Origin: a bacterium | GTDB lineage: Bacteria; Bacillota_I; Bacilli_A; Mycoplasmatales; Mycoplasmoidaceae | Reading direction: 5' to 3' | DNA length: 10,126 nt | Assembly: GCA_017633195.1 (NCBI GenBank) | Contig: JAGBPV010000082.1 | Coordinates: forward strand, 1 to 10,126 | In this document: in pieces, positions 7,850-10,126 of the stretch | How positions within the stretch are numbered: the first letter of the stretch is position 1 | Layout: every line of letters starts with the position of its first letter | Notes under the pieces: generated by a model | Seen by the model: only the letters and a program-made list of their open reading frames with translations | Databases searched by the model: none | What the model was told of the DNA's origin: nothing | Position numbers and translations under genes: made by a program

Positions 7850-8743
7850 ATGCAAACTTTAATCATAAACGGAAAAGAAATAGCAAATCAAATTAAAGAA
7901 GAAATTATCTTTAATTTAAAAAAAGTAAATACTAATAAAAAACCACAATTAGTCATTTTTTATATTGGATATAATGTTGCTAGTGAATTGTATATTAAAT
8001 ATAAAGTTAAATTTGCTAATGAATGTAATGTTCTAACTAAAGTAATTCACTTAAAAGAAGAAGATGTTACTCAAAATGAAATCATTAAATTAATAAAAGA
8101 ATATAACAAAAATGATGAAGTAGATGGAATCATGATACAACTTCCAATTAATGTGAAAAATCTTGATACAAATAAAATTATTAATACTATTCATCCTGAT
8201 AAAGATGTTGATGGATTAACTAGTCATAATTTAGGTCTAACATGATTTAATAATTCAAGTTATTTAAATTCAAGTACTGCTTTAGCATGCATGCAAATCT
8301 TAAAAACAATTAATTATGATTTTCAAGCAAAAAATGTCGTTATTATTGGTAATACTATTGTTTTAGGCAAACCATTAGCAGGAATTATTGATAATAAAAA
8401 TGCAACAATTAGTATCTTAAACAGCCATACACCTAATTTAAAATACTATACAACAAATGCTGACTTAATTATTACAGCAACTGGTAAGAAAAATTTATTA
8501 ACAAAAGATATGATTAAAGAAAATGCTGTATTAATTGATGTTGGTACAAATAAAGATGAAAATCATAAAACTCATGGAGATTTTGAAGTTAATGAAATGC
8601 TAAATAAAGCAAGCGTGATCTCACCAAGTCCTGGAGGAGTTGGACCAATTACAATTAGCATTTTAATCAAGAATACTGTAAAAGCATTTTTAAAAAAAAT
8701 AAAGGAAAATATTGTATGAGAAGAATTAATTATAAAGAATTAA
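7850..8743 (+). CDS. folD: Bifunctional methylene-THF dehydrogenase / methenyl-THF cyclohydrolase
   Basis: FolD interconverts 5,10-methylene-THF, methenyl-THF and 10-formyl-THF, which supplies formyl groups for initiator tRNA. The 297 residues compare with about 285 in E. coli. The catalytic Tyr48-xxx-Lys52 pair (YIKYK) is present, followed by VDGIMIQLPI (91-100), HPDKDVDG with Asp121, the Rossmann segment VVIIGNTIVLGKPLAG, ADLIITATGK, LIDVGTN and the C-terminal signature SPSPGGVGPIT. Several usual residues differ: GRSxxVGxP is GNTIVLGKP, so the Arg that often contacts NADP is Asn, and the PCTP segment is SSTALAC. TGA encodes Trp132, and a second TGA at 8717-8719 is Trp near the end; the true stop is TAA at 8741-8743. 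A standard-code reading would end the gene at 8719. The tail overlaps alaS by 28 nt. The start has no Shine-Dalgarno; this ATG gives the normal N-terminus. Confidence 0.94.
8701..8706 (+). promoter_or_regulatory. alaS ribosome binding site inside folD
   Basis: AAAGGA lies 9 nt before the alaS ATG and within the last folD codons. It fixes the alaS start at 8716 and supports translation of alaS from the folD message. Confidence 0.75.
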
Positions 8744-10126
8744 GAGAATTGTGAAGAAGATTCTTTGAAAGTAAACAACATTTATATATTGAAAGCAAAT
8801 CATTAATTCCTAACAATGATCCTTCATTATTATGAATTAATTCTGGAGTTGCAACACTAAAAAAATATTTTTCTGGACTTGAAAACCCACCAGCAAATAG
8901 ATTAGTCAACTTACAAAAAGCAGTTAGAACTAATGATATTGAAAATGTTGGTAAAACTAGTAGACATCATACATTTTTTGAAATGATGGGTAATTTTTCA
9001 ATTGGTGATTATTTTAAAGATGAAGCTATTGAATATGCATATGATTTTTTGATTAATTGATTAGAAATTGATAAGAATCTTTTATATATTACAGTTTATG
9101 AAAAAGATGAAAAAGCATATGAAAAATGAATTAGTTTAGGAATAGAAAAAGACCATATTTTTAAAGAAGGAAAAGATCGTAATTTTTGAGATGTTGGTAA
9201 TGGTCCTTGTGGTCCTTGTACAGAAATTTATTTTGATCGTGGAAAAAAATATGATCCAAATAATCTTGGAATTAAATTATTAAAAGATGATCTTGAAAAT
9301 GATCGATATGTAGAAATTTGAAATATTGTTTTTAGTGAATTTAATAATAATGGAAAAAATGAATATAGTGAATTAAAAAGAAAAAACATTGATACAGGTG
9401 CAGGATATGAACGTTTTTTAAGCATTTTACAAGAAGTTCCTACAAATTATGATACTGATTTATTTTTACCATTAATAAAAGAATTACAAAAATACACTAC
9501 TTATAAGTATGACATAGATGCTTTTTTTCATAAAAACAAAGAACAATTAGAAATTAATCGATATTTCAAAATTATTGTTGATCATATTAAATCTGCAATT
9601 TTTATGGTTGCTGATGGAGCATTACCAAGCAATAAAGATCGTGGATATATTTTAAGAAGATTAATTAGAAGAGCAATTAGTTTTGCTGAAAAACTAAATT
9701 TAAAAGATGGATGAATGCAAGCTTTAATTAATAAAACAATTTTTGTCATGCATGATGCTTATAGTTATTTAGATAATTTAAAAAATAAAATCAGTGACAT
9801 TATTATTAATGAACAAAAACAATTTGAAAAAACACTAAAAAATGGTTTGAAATTATTTTATGAAGCATTAAAAAATAATGACATTAGTGCAAAAACTGTT
9901 TTTGATCTAGTACAAACTTATGGCTTTCCTAAGGTTTTAGTTGATGAAATGTGTAGTGATAATAAAGTAAAATATGATGAAAAAGCTTATGAAAAGTTAT
10001 TTAAAACTCATCAAGAAATCTCAAAAGGTTTAGATAAAAATCAGATTAAAGCATTATTACAACAAAATAAATTTTTATTAGAACTTAATGTAAAAAGTGA
10101 GTTTGATTATGAAACAAATTATATAA
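8716..10126 (+). CDS. alaS: Alanyl-tRNA synthetase, N-terminal 470 codons (runs off right edge)
   Basis: AlaRS is a class II synthetase that charges tRNA-Ala, recognising the G3-U70 pair. The visible half contains the whole aminoacylation domain. Near residues 30-45 is the motif 1 region ([20 protein letters not shown]). Motif 2 follows as [21 protein letters not shown] with [10 protein letters not shown]. Then come [25 protein letters not shown], motif 3 [14 protein letters not shown] (Met/Leu are usual where Ala/Tyr stand) and [13 protein letters not shown] leading into [14 protein letters not shown]. The later part is the tRNA-recognition helical domain; the editing and C-terminal domains lie beyond the edge. 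TGA codons are read as Trp at several sites, including ELW near residue 13 and LLW near residue 40. The ATG has AAAGGA 9 nt upstream and overlaps folD by 28 nt in another frame. Confidence 0.97.

Overview
The window is AT-rich, densely packed DNA from a mollicute (a Mycoplasma-type bacterium) that reads UGA as tryptophan. Every long gene except hpt and ispF contains in-frame TGA codons, many at positions where the protein family has Trp or another aromatic residue. With the standard code, serS, ftsH, folD, ligA, alaS and the 300-residue membrane protein all fall into false fragments. An ispF gene in a UGA=Trp mollicute suggests the Mycoplasma penetrans/iowae (Malacoplasma) lineage, where non-mevalonate isoprenoid genes are known. 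That placement is inference.

Left block (1-7771), all on the minus strand. In transcription order, right to left: a 57-residue hypothetical protein, a divergent ispF, hpt (purine salvage), ftsH (membrane AAA+ zinc protease), serS, an unrecognised acidic membrane protein, tRNA-Gly(GCC) with a terminator, a DJ-1/PfpI (Hsp31-like) protein, and the N-terminal part of ligA (NAD+-dependent DNA ligase), which runs off the left edge. The small ORF, ispF and hpt look like one operon: the gaps are 8 and 19 nt, and the small ORF and hpt have good ribosome binding sites. ftsH appears to have its own promoter with almost no leader. In many Firmicutes tilS precedes hpt-ftsH; here ispF and the small ORF fill that slot.

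A 78-bp divergent intergenic region (7772-7849) rich in palindromes separates this block from the right block on the plus strand. There, folD (one-carbon/folate metabolism) overlaps the start of alaS by 28 nt. alaS runs off the right edge.

The content is mostly housekeeping: replication and repair, two aminoacyl-tRNA synthetases, one tRNA, protein quality control, purine salvage and folate metabolism. No stretch over 100 bp lacks a gene. I see no insertion sequence, CRISPR array, phage gene or rRNA. The least ordinary parts are the unknown membrane protein, the small ORF before ispF, and several enzymes (IspF, HPRT, FtsH pore loop, DJ-1-like protein, FolD) that keep their fold motifs but differ at usually invariant residues.
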